A stretch of 27,356 nt of DNA from an uncultured Elusimicrobium sp. (GCA_937891135.1 CALAFB010000027.1:1-27356), one strand, 5' to 3'; counted from the first letter of the stretch, positions 15,699 through 22,428 are shown. The notes: generated by a model from the letters alone, not told the origin. Numbers and translations are program-made.

Positions 15699-16337
15699 TT
15701 ATTTGCTTTTTAATTTGGCACACAGTTCGGCCAAGCCAGAGGAAATATCCTCTTGCTGAACAATCACGTTTTCCGGCACGGATAAATGCACCGGGGCAAA
15801 ATTCCAAATTGCTTTAATACCGGCGGATAAAAGGGTATCGGTAATACCCTGCGCCGGGGCAGCGGGAACCGTTAAAATGGCGATTTTTAAATTCTCTTGG
15901 CTGATAACGCTCGCCAACTGTGCCGTGTGATACACGGGCACGCCGTGTACGGTTTTGCCGACTTTATCGGGATTGGTATCAAACGCGGCCACCACTTCTA
16001 AGCCGTGGTTTTTAAATCCGTCAAACCCTAACAACGCGGCCCCTAAATGCCCCACACCCACCAAGAACGCCTTATTTAAATTATTCCAACCTAAAAATTG
16101 CTCAATAATTTTAATCGTACCCGCCACTTTGAACCCGGCGCGCAGTTTGCTGGGCGCACCGACGGCTTGCAAATCTTTTTTAACAACAATGGGAAGCAAG
16201 TGAGTTTCTTCGGCAATTGTGGTAGATGACACTAATTCCCGCCCGTAGCCGTGCAAGCGGTAAAATACCCGCAAGTATTGCGGTAATCGGCGAATCGTTT
16301 GGGTGCTGATACCTTCTTTCGGATGAAATAAACGCAT
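15699..16337 (-). CDS. rex: Redox-sensing transcriptional repressor Rex
   Basis: Rex binds DNA when NADH is low and lets go when NADH binds, so fermentation genes turn on when NADH builds up. The 212-residue protein has an N-terminal winged helix (about 1-75), where VVKKDLQAVGAPSKLRAGFKV parallels the family's V-R-K-D-L-x-x-x-G-x-x-x-K-R-G-x-G-Y. A Rossmann domain follows with GVGHLGAALL (about 93-102), then FDTNPDKVG, TVPAAPAQ and IWNFAPVHLSVP. The recognition-helix Arg is Lys here, and the TGGATA-type repeats nearby differ from the classical Rex operator. It is divergent from adhE, a typical Rex target. The Shine-Dalgarno is weak (GGAAG). A good promoter lies at 16382-16410. Confidence 0.93.
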   Translation of the reverse strand: MRLFHPKEGISTQTIRRLPQYLRVFYRLHGYGRELVSSTTIAEETHLLPIVVKKDLQAVGAPSKLRAGFKVAGTIKIIEQFLGWNNLNKAFLVGVGHLGAALLGFDGFKNHGLEVVAAFDTNPDKVGKTVHGVPVYHTAQLASVISQENLKIAILTVPAAPAQGITDTLLSAGIKAIWNFAPVHLSVPENVIVQQEDISSGLAELCAKLKSK

Positions 16338-16364
16338 AAAATTAAAACTTCCGTCTTAATAAAC

Positions 16365-16382
16365 TGGATATTACAATATCTA
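16365..16382. promoter_or_regulatory. Candidate operator at the rex promoter (TGGATA-N6-TATCtA)
   Basis: TGGATATTACAATATCTA matches the repeat at 16471-16488 in 14 of 18 positions. It starts at the last base of the rex -10 and covers the expected start of transcription. This suggests autorepression by Rex, or by another regulator shared with adhE. Confidence 0.55.
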
Positions 16383-16410
16383 GTATACGGTTTTAAAAGG
16401 CATTTGTCAA
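16382..16410 (-). promoter_or_regulatory. rex promoter
   Basis: On the minus strand TTGACA (complement of 16405-16410), a 17-base spacer, and TATACT (complement of 16382-16387) make a near-consensus sigma-70 promoter reading into rex. Confidence 0.75.
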
Positions 16411-16440
16411 ATTCTAATTAATTTTTTAACAGAATAGATG

Positions 16441-16469
16441 TTGACTAAAAAAGAGATAAATTATACAAT
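16441..16469 (+). promoter_or_regulatory. adhE promoter
   Basis: TTGACT (16441-16446), a 17-base spacer and TACAAT (16464-16469) form a strong sigma-70 promoter. Transcription would start near 16476, inside the inverted repeat at 16471-16488, leaving a leader of about 50 bases. Confidence 0.72.
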
Positions 16470-16470
16470 A

Positions 16471-16499
16471 TGGATAACAAAATATCCAATTAGGATATT
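16471..16499. promoter_or_regulatory. Overlapping inverted repeats at the adhE start of transcription
   Basis: TGGATA (16471-16476) is inverted with TATCCA (16483-16488). AATATCC (16481-16487) is also inverted with GGATATT (16493-16499). The middle arm can pair with either side. The first repeat resembles the one at the rex promoter and is a candidate Rex operator. Confidence 0.55.
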
Positions 16500-16524
16500 T
16501 TTACATTATTTAAGGAGATTCGTT

Positions 16525-19167
16525 ATGGCAGAAAAAAAACAAACCGCCCCGATAACAGCAACCGCGGAAGAACTCGCGCTGCTGGACAAAATCGTCGGCA
16601 AAGTAAAAGAAGCCCAAAAGGTATTTGCAACCTACACACAAGAACAAGTGGATAAAATTTTCCGCGCCGCCGCGATTGCCGCCGCGCAGAACCGTATTCC
16701 GCTTGCTAAAATTGCCGTGGAAGAAACCGGTATGGGTGTAATGGAAGATAAAGTAATTAAAAACCAATTCGCTTCCGAATATATTTATAACCAATATAAA
16801 GACACTAAAACGTGCGGTGTGCTGTCGGATGATGACTCGTTTGGGTACCGCCAAGTAGCAGAGCCTATTGGAATTATCGCCGGGATTGTGCCTACCACCA
16901 ACCCCACCTCTACGGCGATTTTTAAAAGTTTACTGGCATTAAAAACACGCAACGGGATTGTGTTTTCCCCCCACCCGCGTGCTAAAAAATGTACCATTGA
17001 AGCCGCTAAAATTGTTTTAAACGCCGCCGTAGAAGCCGGAGCCCCGGAAGGCATTATCGGCTGGATTGATAACCCGACCATGACACTTTCCAACGCGCTC
17101 ATGCACCACAAAGACATCAATTTAATTTTAGCAACCGGCGGCCCCGGTATGGTAACGGCAGCCTATTCTTCCGGCAAACCGGCCCTAGGTGTGGGTGCGG
17201 GAAATACCCCGGTAGTGATTGATGCCACCGCAGATATTAAAATGGCCGTCAGTTCCGTCATTATGAGTAAGACCTTTGATAACGGAATGATTTGTGCCAG
17301 CGAACAATCCGTAATTGTAGAAGAAAGCGTGTACGACAAAGTAAAAGAAGAATTTATCGCCCGCGGTTGCCACTTTGTAACCGGCAAAGACCGCAAAAAA
17401 TTGGCTGAAACCATTGTAGTAAATGGGAAATTAAACTCTGCTATCGTGGGGCAATCGGCCGAAAAAATTGCGGAAATGGCCGGTATTAAAGTACCCGCCG
17501 GAACTAAGATTTTAATTGCGGAGGCCAAAGAAGTTTCTGACGAAGAACCCTTTGCCCGCGAAAAACTTTCCCCCGTGCTCGGTTTCTACAAAGCCAAAGA
17601 TTTTAAAACCGCAGCCGATTTGGCACGCGATTTAATCTTGTACGGCGGCGCGGGACACACCTCTGTGCTCTATACTGACGAAGCCAACGAGGACCACATT
17701 GACTACTTTAAAGATATGCCCACGGCACGTACGCTTATCAATATGCCTTCTTCGCAAGGAGCTATCGGTGATGTATATAACTTTAAATTGGCCCCCTCGC
17801 TCACGCTGGGATGCGGTTCGTGGGGCGGTAACTCGGTTAGTGAAAACATTGGAGTCAAACACCTTATGAACGTAAAATCCGTCGCGGAACGCCGCGAAAA
17901 TATGTATTGGTACAAAGTACCGCAAAAAATCTATTTTAAACGCGGCGCGTTGGAACAAGCCTTGGCTGAATTACAAGACAAAAAACGCGCTTACATCATT
18001 ACCGATAAAACCATGGAACAACTGGGCCATGTGCGTAAAGTAATTGATGTGTTGGAAACGCTAAATATTAAAGTACGCGTATTTTCCGACGTGTTGCCGG
18101 ACCCGAATATCTCTAATGTAAATGAAGCATTGTCTATTGCCAACTCCTGGCAGCCGGATATGATTATTGCTTTGGGCGGCGGTAGTGCGATTGACGAAGG
18201 GAAAATGGTGTGGCTGATGTACGAAAACCCGGACACGAGCTTTGAAGATATTGCCATGCGCTTTATGGATATCCGCAAACGTATTTACTCCGCCCCGCCC
18301 TTGGGCAAAAAAGCCGTTATGGTTGCCATTCCGACTACGTCCGGCACCGGCTCGGAAGTAACGCCGTTTACGATTATTACCGACGAAAAAACAGGCACCA
18401 AATACGCTATTACGGACTATGCCTTAACGCCCGATATGGCAATTATTGACCCGGAATTTGTGTTAAATATGCCCAAATCGCTGACGGCATTTTCGGGATT
18501 GGACGTACTGACGCACGCCATTGAAGCGTATACCTCGGTATTCTCTACGAACTTTACCGAAGGGCAAGCGTTGGAAGCCATGCGCTTGGTATTTAAATAT
18601 TTGGAACCCTCGTACAAAGAAGGGGCCAAAAACATCAACGCCCGCGAAAAAATGCACTACGCAGCTACGATTGCCGGTATGGCCTTTGCTAACGCATTCC
18701 TCGGATTGTCGCACTCCATGGCGCACAAACTGGGGGCCATGTACCACGTACCGCACGGGCTGGCCAACGCGCTCTTACTCTCTTACGTCATTGAATTTAA
18801 CGCCACGGACAAACCCACCAAACAGGGCTTATTCCCGCAGTACAAATACCCGTTTGTGAAAGGACGCTATGGTAAAATTATTGACTACTTGTTGCCGCAC
18901 AATAAACTGGGCGACGATAAAGATGCCAAAGTGCAAAAGTTAATTGATATGGTGGAAGACTTGAAACACAAGTTAAACATTCCCAAATCCATTAAAGAGT
19001 ACGGCATCCCGGAGAGCGAGTTCTTGGCGAACCTGGATAAACTGTCCGAGCTGGCATTTGACGACCAGTGCACCGGCGGTAACGCGCGCTATCCGTTAAT
19101 TAGTGAGATTAAGGAACTGTACCTGAAAGCGTACTACGGCGAACCCGTCAAACATAAAAATAAATAA
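16525..19167 (+). CDS. adhE: Bifunctional acetaldehyde-CoA/alcohol dehydrogenase
   Basis: AdhE reduces acetyl-CoA to acetaldehyde and then ethanol, using two NADH, and forms spirosome filaments in other bacteria. The 880-residue length matches the family (about 870-890). The N-terminal aldehyde dehydrogenase half has the catalytic Cys in FDNGMICASEQ (about residue 257) and nucleotide-site motifs such as GVGAGNTPVV. A linker follows near 450. The C-terminal iron-dependent alcohol dehydrogenase half carries GGGSAIDEGK, GTGSEVTPF, DVLTHAIEAY and SHSMAHKLGAMYHVPHG, which include the iron-binding histidines. The start at 16525 is chosen for TAAGGAG ten bases upstream; the frame is open to 16438 but that part overlaps the promoter. 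Strong codon bias and a strong promoter suggest high expression. It is single-gene, ending in a perfect 13-bp-stem terminator. It is likely the main NADH sink of this fermenter and controlled by the neighbouring Rex. Confidence 0.96.
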   Translation: MAEKKQTAPITATAEELALLDKIVGKVKEAQKVFATYTQEQVDKIFRAAAIAAAQNRIPLAKIAVEETGMGVMEDKVIKNQFASEYIYNQYKDTKTCGVLSDDDSFGYRQVAEPIGIIAGIVPTTNPTSTAIFKSLLALKTRNGIVFSPHPRAKKCTIEAAKIVLNAAVEAGAPEGIIGWIDNPTMTLSNALMHHKDINLILATGGPGMVTAAYSSGKPALGVGAGNTPVVIDATADIKMAVSSVIMSKTFDNGMICASEQSVIVEESVYDKVKEEFIARGCHFVTGKDRKKLAETIVVNGKLNSAIVGQSAEKIAEMAGIKVPAGTKILIAEAKEVSDEEPFAREKLSPVLGFYKAKDFKTAADLARDLILYGGAGHTSVLYTDEANEDHIDYFKDMPTARTLINMPSSQGAIGDVYNFKLAPSLTLGCGSWGGNSVSENIGVKHLMNVKSVAERRENMYWYKVPQKIYFKRGALEQALAELQDKKRAYIITDKTMEQLGHVRKVIDVLETLNIKVRVFSDVLPDPNISNVNEALSIANSWQPDMIIALGGGSAIDEGKMVWLMYENPDTSFEDIAMRFMDIRKRIYSAPPLGKKAVMVAIPTTSGTGSEVTPFTIITDEKTGTKYAITDYALTPDMAIIDPEFVLNMPKSLTAFSGLDVLTHAIEAYTSVFSTNFTEGQALEAMRLVFKYLEPSYKEGAKNINAREKMHYAATIAGMAFANAFLGLSHSMAHKLGAMYHVPHGLANALLLSYVIEFNATDKPTKQGLFPQYKYPFVKGRYGKIIDYLLPHNKLGDDKDAKVQKLIDMVEDLKHKLNIPKSIKEYGIPESEFLANLDKLSELAFDDQCTGGNARYPLISEIKELYLKAYYGEPVKHKNK

Positions 19168-19182
19168 GGCTGTTTAGAATGT

Positions 19183-19218
19183 AAAAACTCCCGGTTCTTA
19201 TATAGACCGGGAGTTTTT
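19183..19218 (+). terminator. Rho-independent terminator of adhE
   Basis: AAAAACTCCCGGT (19183-19195) pairs perfectly with ACCGGGAGTTTTT (19206-19218), giving a 13-bp stem, a 10-base loop and a T run on the plus strand. The matching A run lets it work for minus-strand transcripts of pilin 2 as well. Confidence 0.88.
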
Positions 19219-19235
19219 AATCGTTCACACGTTTC

Positions 19236-19260
19236 TTTGACACAAATGAATTATGTCAAA
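19236..19260. repeat. Inverted repeat TTTGACA-N11-TGTCAAA
   Basis: Perfect seven-base arms flank an 11-base centre between the adhE terminator and the pilin 2 stop. A TATAAT lies at 19268-19273. It may be a protein-binding site or leftover promoter sequence; no gene starts here. Confidence 0.35.
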
Positions 19261-19277
19261 AGATCGGTATAATAGAA

Positions 19278-19922
19278 TCAATTAAGTTTTAAATTATTCA
19301 ATACCTCTCTATATTCATCAGAAGTCATAATACGCCCTCTATTCCATTTTCCAGTATTATTTCTAGTTGAACGTAACAGATAATACGTCGTGGTATGGCT
19401 ACCATCGAGGTAAGCAATCAATATCACCGGAGAGGCAGCATCAGTAATATTGATACATTGATGTGATTCATTACAGCTATAATCATATCCGCCCTGCGAA
19501 AATACTCCGTTATTAAACGCATAGGTAATATCAAAAAAATCAGGTATATTACTATAGTGTGTTCCTCCTGCTACGGCTGAACCTTCAAAATCCCCAGACA
19601 GCAAGGCAAGGTCAACTGCTTTTTCTAGCGTAGCAATAATTTGAATACTTTCCATAACCCGGGCCTTTTTAACGGCCTTTTGATATTGCGGCAACGCCAC
19701 AGCGGCTAAGATACCAATAATGAGTACCACCACCAGAAGTTCAATGAGCGTAAAACCGCGATGTCCTTCGCCCTTTAACGCGCCTAATCCCTGGACTTGT
19801 TTCAAAGTCTTACATGCCGGTTGTTTCAGTTGCGCACCCGTATGCGTGGAAGAGCCCAAAATCAATTCGGGAATTGCCCCTTGTTGGGGTGTATTATTCT
19901 GTGGATTATTTTGATTTTGCAT
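19278..19922 (-). CDS. Type IV pilin-like protein 2 with a long leader
   Basis: A 214-residue prepilin. The class III site R-G|F-T-L-I-E lies at residues 55-60, then the standard hydrophobic helix and LPQYQKAVKKAR. The mature chain is about 158 residues with two close cysteines (DYSCNESHQC), a likely disulfide loop. The 56-residue leader is rich in Asn/Gln at first, then has TLKQVQGLGALKGEGHRG just before the cut site. It is far longer than usual, as in pilin 1, but its DNA holds fewer palindromes. The start at 19922 has an AAAAGGAG ribosome-binding site. It is a single gene between the adhE terminator and a structured 5' region; a promoter near 20206-20234 would give a leader of about 275 bases. 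The role (pilus, pseudopilus) is not known. Confidence 0.88.
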   Translation of the reverse strand: MQNQNNPQNNTPQQGAIPELILGSSTHTGAQLKQPACKTLKQVQGLGALKGEGHRGFTLIELLVVVLIIGILAAVALPQYQKAVKKARVMESIQIIATLEKAVDLALLSGDFEGSAVAGGTHYSNIPDFFDITYAFNNGVFSQGGYDYSCNESHQCINITDAASPVILIAYLDGSHTTTYYLLRSTRNNTGKWNRGRIMTSDEYREVLNNLKLN

Positions 19923-19936
19923 AATGTTCTCCTTTT

Positions 19937-20178
19937 GTCAGGTTTATACCTGACCTATATTTATTTCAATCTCCCTGCCTGGAAAACTTACGCAAAACGG
20001 CCAACATCTTTAGCGTCGTCAGAGTTCGCCAAACACACCAGCCGCGGTTCCTGCTAAAACAAGAAACACTCGGTACAAGACAACAGGCGCATGACTTCCT
20101 GTCCATTTGTACCTCATTCGGCTGTTTTTGACTCTGACGAGTACTGTATACCAGTACACGCTATGCCGCAAGCATAGC
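19937..20178. repeat. Structured region upstream of pilin 2 (nested hairpins, possible MITE)
   Basis: This 242-base stretch has no gene but many inverted repeats: GTCAGGT/ACCTGAC (19937-19954), GGTACAA/TTGTACC (20072-20113), the long-range pair TCGTCAGAGT/ACTCTGACGA (20016-20025 and 20131-20140), GTACTG/CAGTAC (20141-20157) and GCTATGC/GCATAGC (20160-20178). It may be a mobile palindromic element or a long regulatory mRNA leader. Confidence 0.5.
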
Positions 20179-20205
20179 TCCAAAAACAAGTAAAATTGTA
20201 CTAAT

Positions 20206-20234
20206 AGTATAATAAAAAAAAGATTACCCAACAA
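20206..20234 (-). promoter_or_regulatory. Candidate pilin 2 promoter with an 8-base T tract
   Basis: On the minus strand TTGTTG (complement of 20229-20234), a 17-base spacer containing eight T residues, and TATACT (complement of 20206-20211). It sits just past the terminator of the upstream gene, so pilin 2 has its own promoter and a long leader. Confidence 0.48.
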
Positions 20235-20239
20235 GGGGC

Positions 20240-20277
20240 TAAAAAAAGCCCGGGAGTCATAGTAGCCCCCCGGGCTT
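20240..20277 (-). terminator. Rho-independent terminator of the HExxH protein gene
   Basis: AAGCCCGGG (20246-20254) pairs with CCCGGGCTT (20269-20277). On the minus strand the hairpin is followed by a run of seven Ts, a strong terminator 17 bases past the stop of the gene at 20294. Confidence 0.85.
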
Positions 20278-20293
20278 ATTAAGACATTTGGTT

Positions 20294-21538
20294 TTATAAT
20301 TTGATGTTACACCGTTTTTCAAATGTCTTAAATTCTTTTAATGCGGCCTCTTTGGTCTCGGGCAAACCCGGATAACTCTTTTCAATAGAACGAATGGTAT
20401 CCATAATAATTGAATCATGCGGATTATCCGCTGTACGGCCATTCCATTCGGGAACTGACAAATTCATAAAATATTCATATTTGCCACGTACTTGTGTTTC
20501 CAATATTCCGCACGGAGTTCCCCCCGCAATACGGTCATTGATACCTACCATATCTGCCCAAGTTTGTAGCGGAGCAACTTGCCCGCGGTAGGTATAGGTA
20601 TTTAATTCATTAAAAGTGTCCAATGTTTTTCCGCGGGCGATTTCTTGCATCAATTCTTCCGCTCCAGCCACTTCATTGACTAAATAATAATCATAAAATG
20701 TATCCGCCAGTAATGGATATTTTTGGAAAAAGACCGGCTCAGCCGACAGCGTTTCAAAAGCCTTTACAAAAGTTTTAAAATCCTCCAATACCGAGGCTGT
20801 ATATTGATATGAAAACACATTCGCATCTTCTTCATAATTAATAATTTGCTGACTGCCCCATATTATCTTAGCATCCGGCTGACGTGAAACTAACATTTCA
20901 TTCAGTTTCTCTAGGCCCATACGTTTGTAATCTAATACAGGCAAGGTATGCAACTGCCAACCATGTAACATTTCATGGAAAAACACCATACCCACAAATC
21001 CCCGCAAACCACGCGCCTGCTGGCCATCCCGCCCATAACGGGGCAGAATATCCCCATAATACAAACGAATGACATCAAACGCACGCTCCGTCATATTGAC
21101 TTTAACTGTTCCGGCCGGATAATAACCAGGTTGTGTATAGTCAAATTCCGGATCGTCCTCCGGCCCAAAACCCATAAAACGGACTGTGATCGGCCGCCAG
21201 GAATGATTGACCAAAAAAGTTTGATTATAAATTTGTTCACTCAAATTGACGGGACCTAAATATTTAGTATTGAAAGACATTCCTTGTACTTCTTGGGATA
21301 ATTCTTCAACAAACTTTTGTAATAAACGGATTTCTTGCGCAGCAGCAGGATTTTTTAAACATTCCTCCTGCGGCATCAATTGGTATCCTTTTGTTGTTTT
21401 GAGTTCGCATGCCACATGCGGCAAAATATTTTGCACTTGTGTTTGCTGAGCAACTTGACGTTCTAATTGGGTATCTAAAGGCATACCCCACGCAGTTGCG
21501 GTAAACATCATAAGAACCACGATGAGTACTTTTTTCAT
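20294..21538 (-). CDS. Secreted putative metallopeptidase (HExxH protein)
   Basis: A 414-residue exported protein. The signal peptide MKKVLIVVLMMFTATAWG is followed by a Gln-rich helical start. A zinc-peptidase motif H-E-M-L-H lies at about 188-192 (FFHEMLHGWQLH). The acidic YEEDANVFSYQY near 232-243 could supply a third zinc ligand as in gluzincins, about 45 residues on. No transmembrane segment is seen after the signal. I do not recognise a named family with confidence; it may match a DUF6782-like putative metallopeptidase group, and activity is unproven. The start at 21538 is chosen for AAGGAG nine bases upstream and because the signal peptide begins there; the frame is open to 21589 without support. 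It has its own poly-T promoter (21710-21737), a leader of about 165 bases with two small hairpins, and its own terminator. Confidence 0.78.
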   Translation of the reverse strand: MKKVLIVVLMMFTATAWGMPLDTQLERQVAQQTQVQNILPHVACELKTTKGYQLMPQEECLKNPAAAQEIRLLQKFVEELSQEVQGMSFNTKYLGPVNLSEQIYNQTFLVNHSWRPITVRFMGFGPEDDPEFDYTQPGYYPAGTVKVNMTERAFDVIRLYYGDILPRYGRDGQQARGLRGFVGMVFFHEMLHGWQLHTLPVLDYKRMGLEKLNEMLVSRQPDAKIIWGSQQIINYEEDANVFSYQYTASVLEDFKTFVKAFETLSAEPVFFQKYPLLADTFYDYYLVNEVAGAEELMQEIARGKTLDTFNELNTYTYRGQVAPLQTWADMVGINDRIAGGTPCGILETQVRGKYEYFMNLSVPEWNGRTADNPHDSIIMDTIRSIEKSYPGLPETKEAALKEFKTFEKRCNIKL

Positions 21539-21565
21539 GTTGAGTTTCTCCTTATTATCTAAGTA

Positions 21566-21594
21566 CGGCTGATAAGCCGGGCGGCACATGCCGC
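21566..21594. repeat. Two small hairpins in the leader of the HExxH gene
   Basis: CGGCT-GATA-AGCCG (21566-21579) and GCGGCA-CA-TGCCGC (21581-21594) stand side by side about 30 bases before the start codon at 21538. They could affect mRNA stability or translation. Confidence 0.42.
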
Positions 21595-21709
21595 TGGAAA
21601 CCCTTTGTCAAAATGACCCATTTTCATCCACACCGTAAATGCTCTAAATCGCCCCCAGATTGATTTTTTGACTTGGGAGACATTTTTGACCATTTTCTTT
21701 GACACGCCC

Positions 21710-21737
21710 AGTATATCAAAAAAAAAAAACAAGTCAA
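21710..21737 (-). promoter_or_regulatory. Promoter of the HExxH gene with a 12-base T tract in the spacer
   Basis: On the minus strand TTGACT (complement of 21732-21737), a 16-base spacer with twelve consecutive Ts (complement of 21718-21729), then TATACT (complement of 21710-21715). The -35, tract and upstream bases (GTCAAGGCCTTTAAAA on the plus strand) resemble 5206-5236 at pilin 1. Confidence 0.65.
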
Positions 21738-21790
21738 GGCCTTTAAAAACTTTGTGACAGCCAACAACAGCAAAAACTAATTTTTCAAAA

Positions 21791-21799
21791 TGCTATAAT
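21791..21799 (+). promoter_or_regulatory. Extended -10 promoter of the MerR-type gene
   Basis: TGCTATAAT ends six bases before the ATG at 21806, and no Shine-Dalgarno lies between, so the transcript should begin at or next to the A of ATG. Confidence 0.65.
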
Positions 21800-21805
21800 A
21801 CCATC

Positions 21806-22150
21806 ATGGGACTGGAAGAATTGGAACAAAAAGAATATTTTTCTATCGGCGACGTCAAACGCATTACCGGCGTGCCGGAGTATTCTGTGCGTTACTGGGA
21901 AAGTGAATTTCATTTAATCCGCCCTGTGCGGTTGCCCAGCGGACATCGACGTTATTCCAAGCAAGATGTATACACGATTTTAAAAATTAAAGACCTCATT
22001 TATACCCATAAACTAACATTGGAAGGAGCCAAAAAACAATTAACCAAACACACACTCTTTGCATCCGGCGAAAAAAAACCAACGCCCCGTACCGATATCA
22101 AATTATTAACGGAAATAAAAGAAATACTAGCAGATTTGCTAAAAGAATGA
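21806..22150 (+). CDS. MerR-family transcriptional regulator
   Basis: A 114-residue DNA-binding protein. The MerR-type winged helix-turn-helix is clear: FSIGDVKRITGVPEYSVRYW (about 12-31), then RLPSGHRRYSKQDVYTILKIKDLIY (about 45-69). A short helical C-terminal region follows with a basic Lys/Thr linker (EKKPTPRTDIK), and a final helix TEIKEILADLLKE. The protein is short for a MerR with a ligand domain and lacks a cysteine cluster, so metal sensing is unlikely. Such short forms resemble the MerR/HTH_17-type regulators found once per genome in many phyla. The mRNA appears leaderless. The stop codon overlaps the -10 of the tRNA-Pro promoter. The target is unknown. Confidence 0.86.
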   Translation: MGLEELEQKEYFSIGDVKRITGVPEYSVRYWESEFHLIRPVRLPSGHRRYSKQDVYTILKIKDLIYTHKLTLEGAKKQLTKHTLFASGEKKPTPRTDIKLLTEIKEILADLLKE

Positions 22151-22156
22151 TATAAT
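22148..22156 (+). promoter_or_regulatory. Extended -10 promoter of the tRNA-Pro genes
   Basis: TGATATAAT, an extended -10 whose TGA is the stop codon of the MerR-type gene. Transcription would begin near 22163, about 23 bases before the first tRNA. Confidence 0.55.
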
Positions 22157-22185
22157 ATATCTGTTGCGGGTAGAACCGCGAAAAA

Positions 22186-22257
22186 CGGGGAGTGGCTCAG
22201 AGGTAGAGCGCTCGCTTGGGGTGCGAGAGATCGCGGGTTCGATTCCCGCCTTCCCGA
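22186..22257 (+). tRNA. tRNA-Pro (anticodon GGG)
   Basis: A complete cloverleaf of 72 bases: acceptor CGGGGAG/CTTCCCG with one G-T pair, anticodon stem CTCGC/GCGAG around loop TTGGGGT (anticodon GGG at 22218-22220), and T arm GCGGG-TTCGATT-CCCGC. Discriminator A; CCA is not encoded. It reads CCC and CCU codons. Confidence 0.95.
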
Positions 22258-22319
22258 GATTTGAAATTTTTGATGGAAACGTAAGCTGCGCCGAAAAAAC
22301 TTGCCGGCGCAATAATTTA

Positions 22320-22392
22320 CGGGGCGTAGCGCAGATGGTAGCGCGCACGGTTCGGGACCGTGAGGTCGTGGGTTCGAATCCCGCCGCCCCGA
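22320..22392 (+). tRNA. tRNA-Pro (anticodon CGG)
   Basis: A complete cloverleaf of 73 bases: acceptor CGGGGCG/CGCCCCG perfect, D arm GCGC-AGATGGTA-GCGC, anticodon stem CACGG/CCGTG around TTCGGGA (anticodon CGG), and T arm GTGGG-TTCGAAT-CCCGC. Discriminator A; CCA is not encoded. It is probably co-transcribed with the first tRNA-Pro, 62 bases upstream. Confidence 0.95.
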
Positions 22393-22402
22393 TTTCTATT
22401 TT

Positions 22403-22428
22403 AAGCACCCTTTTTAGGGTGCTTTTTT
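22403..22428 (+). terminator. Rho-independent terminator of the tRNA operon
   Basis: AAGCACCC (22403-22410) pairs with GGGTGCTT (22417-22424), followed by Ts to 22428. It ends the MerR/tRNA-Pro transcript. Confidence 0.87.

Noticed and set aside
16404..16432. Classical Rex operator TTGTCAA/TTAACAG in the rex-adhE gap
   Set aside because: Matches are partial (about 11 of 14 informative bases at best) in very AT-rich sequence and do not overlap the adhE promoter core; the TGGATA repeats are better placed.
16438..16524. N-terminal extension of AdhE
   Set aside because: It overlaps the -35, -10 and inverted repeats. The ATG at 16525 has a strong Shine-Dalgarno and fits the family's N-terminus.
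19237..19273. Plus-strand promoter TTGACA-N25-TATAAT
   Set aside because: The spacer is far too long and no gene follows; transcription would run antisense into pilin 2. Kept only as an inverted-repeat feature.
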